This document shows, one piece after another, positions 6,033 through 6,627 of a stretch of 6,627 nucleotides of DNA. The DNA lies in NCBI GenBank assembly GCA_937874515.1, contig CALNBV010000223.1, positions 1 through 6,627 of the forward strand. The letters run 5' to 3'. A program made the position numbers and the translations under genes. Position 1 is the stretch's first letter; each line of letters begins with the position of its first letter. Below the pieces are notes generated by a model that saw only the letters and a list, made by a program, of their open reading frames with translations, had not been told where the DNA came from and searched no databases. Source of the DNA: an uncultured Paenibacillaceae bacterium (GTDB taxonomy: Bacteria; Bacillota; Bacilli; Aneurinibacillales; Aneurinibacillaceae).

Positions 6033-6627
6033 ATGGATAAAATCATTCAAGAGTTTAAAGAAGTTTCTATTGCAGCCATTTCCGATGCTATGGATCGATT
6101 AGGTATCCAGGGTACGTGCCTGGGACTTTCCCCGGTTCAATATGGGTATCAAATAGTAGGACGGGCTTATACCGTGAAATATTTACCCATTGGCCAGGAA
6201 AAGGGTACTGTCGGGGATTTTATCGATGAAGTTCCACCAGGAAGTGTGGTGGTATTGGATAACGGAGGCCGTTTGGATTGTACGGTGTGGGGTGATATTT
6301 TAACTTCTGTGGCTCATATGAAAAACATTGCTGGAACTGTAGTAGATGGTGTGTGCAGGGATGTGAAATGTAGCCTGGAATTAAGGTATCCCATTTTTAG
6401 CAGAGGAAAATTTATGCGTACAGGTAAAGATCGGGTAGATGCAGTAGGCTTTAATGTTCCTGTACAAGTTTGTAATGTTCAGGTCCGCCCGGGTGATATT
6501 CTCTATGGTTGTGATGATGGGGTGTTGGTCATTCCTCGGGCAAGAGAAGAGGAGATACTTACTGTAGCGCAATTGATAGAAGAAAAGGAAGAAGGAATTC
6601 GCCAGGAAGTTTTAAAAGGGACTCCCT
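6033..6627 (+). CDS. RraA / HMG-aldolase family protein (3' partial)
   Basis: The 198 visible residues belong to the RraA-like family. It includes class II 4-hydroxy-4-methyl-2-oxoglutarate/4-carboxy-4-hydroxy-2-oxoadipate aldolases, which are also oxaloacetate decarboxylases, as well as the RNase E inhibitor RraA and proteins mislabelled as menaquinone methyltransferases. The N-terminal 'AAISDAMDRLG' (14-24) is typical. The block 'VWGDILTSVAHMKNIAG' (85-101) is followed by 'VVDGVCRD' (103-110), whose Arg109 and Asp110 match the substrate- and metal-binding Arg-Asp pair of the aldolases. 'VRPGDILYGCDDGVLVIP' (151-168) is the standard late block. Keeping the Arg-Asp pair favours an aldolase/decarboxylase over a pure RraA regulator. 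The gene runs off the right edge, probably missing a short C-terminal tail. It lies 40 bp after the ligase, so it is likely the next operon gene, handling a 2-oxo or hydroxy-acid product. The substrate is unknown. Confidence 0.9.
   Translation, partial: MDKIIQEFKEVSIAAISDAMDRLGIQGTCLGLSPVQYGYQIVGRAYTVKYLPIGQEKGTVGDFIDEVPPGSVVVLDNGGRLDCTVWGDILTSVAHMKNIAGTVVDGVCRDVKCSLELRYPIFSRGKFMRTGKDRVDAVGFNVPVQVCNVQVRPGDILYGCDDGVLVIPRAREEEILTVAQLIEEKEEGIRQEVLKGTP

Noticed and set aside
6381..6572. Minus-strand open frame at the right end
   Set aside because: It is antisense to the RraA-like gene, whose conserved blocks account for the region.

Overview
The window is 6.6 kb of tightly packed coding DNA with all genes on the + strand. 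It reads as the inside of one catabolic operon for CoA-activated acids. AT-rich composition, strong AAGGAGG-type ribosome binding sites in front of the genes, and a two-domain FadE-like acyl-CoA dehydrogenase suggest a low-GC Gram-positive (Bacillota, probably Bacillales). This is an inference from style; no species marker is present.

Layout: (1) 1-1224, the C-terminal two thirds of an acyl-CoA dehydrogenase, cut by the left edge. (2) 1260-2024, a short-chain dehydrogenase/reductase. (3) 2052-2477 and 2497-2919, two single-hotdog MaoC-type proteins, the first lacking and the second carrying the hydratase Asp/His dyad. (4) 2944-4077, a thiolase-superfamily protein that has lost the catalytic cysteines. 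(5) 4079-5992, an apparent fusion of a zinc-ribbon/OB-fold DUF35 domain to an acyl-CoA ligase. (6) 6033-6627, an RraA/HMG-aldolase-family protein, cut by the right edge. Gaps between genes are 1 to 40 bp. I see no promoter, terminator, tRNA, mobile element or CRISPR array, so the transcript probably starts and ends outside the window.

The genes form a near-complete beta-oxidation-like route. The ligase makes the CoA ester and the acyl-CoA dehydrogenase introduces the 2,3 double bond. The hotdog pair hydrates it, the SDR can oxidise the 3-hydroxyl, and the thiolase-like protein with its DUF35 partner carries out or assists the C-C cleavage. The SDR plus two hotdogs resemble a split version of the eukaryotic multifunctional enzyme MFE-2 (HSD17B4). 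The cysteine-less thiolase next to DUF35 recalls the actinobacterial steroid side-chain aldolase Ltp2-ChsH2(DUF35), which performs a retro-aldol cleavage instead of thiolysis. A branched, cyclic or isoprenoid-like acid is therefore a more likely substrate than a plain straight-chain fatty acid, but the sequence does not identify it.

The most unusual items are the DUF35-ligase fusion, which would tether the activating enzyme to the cleavage enzyme, and the cysteine-less thiolase-like protein beside it.
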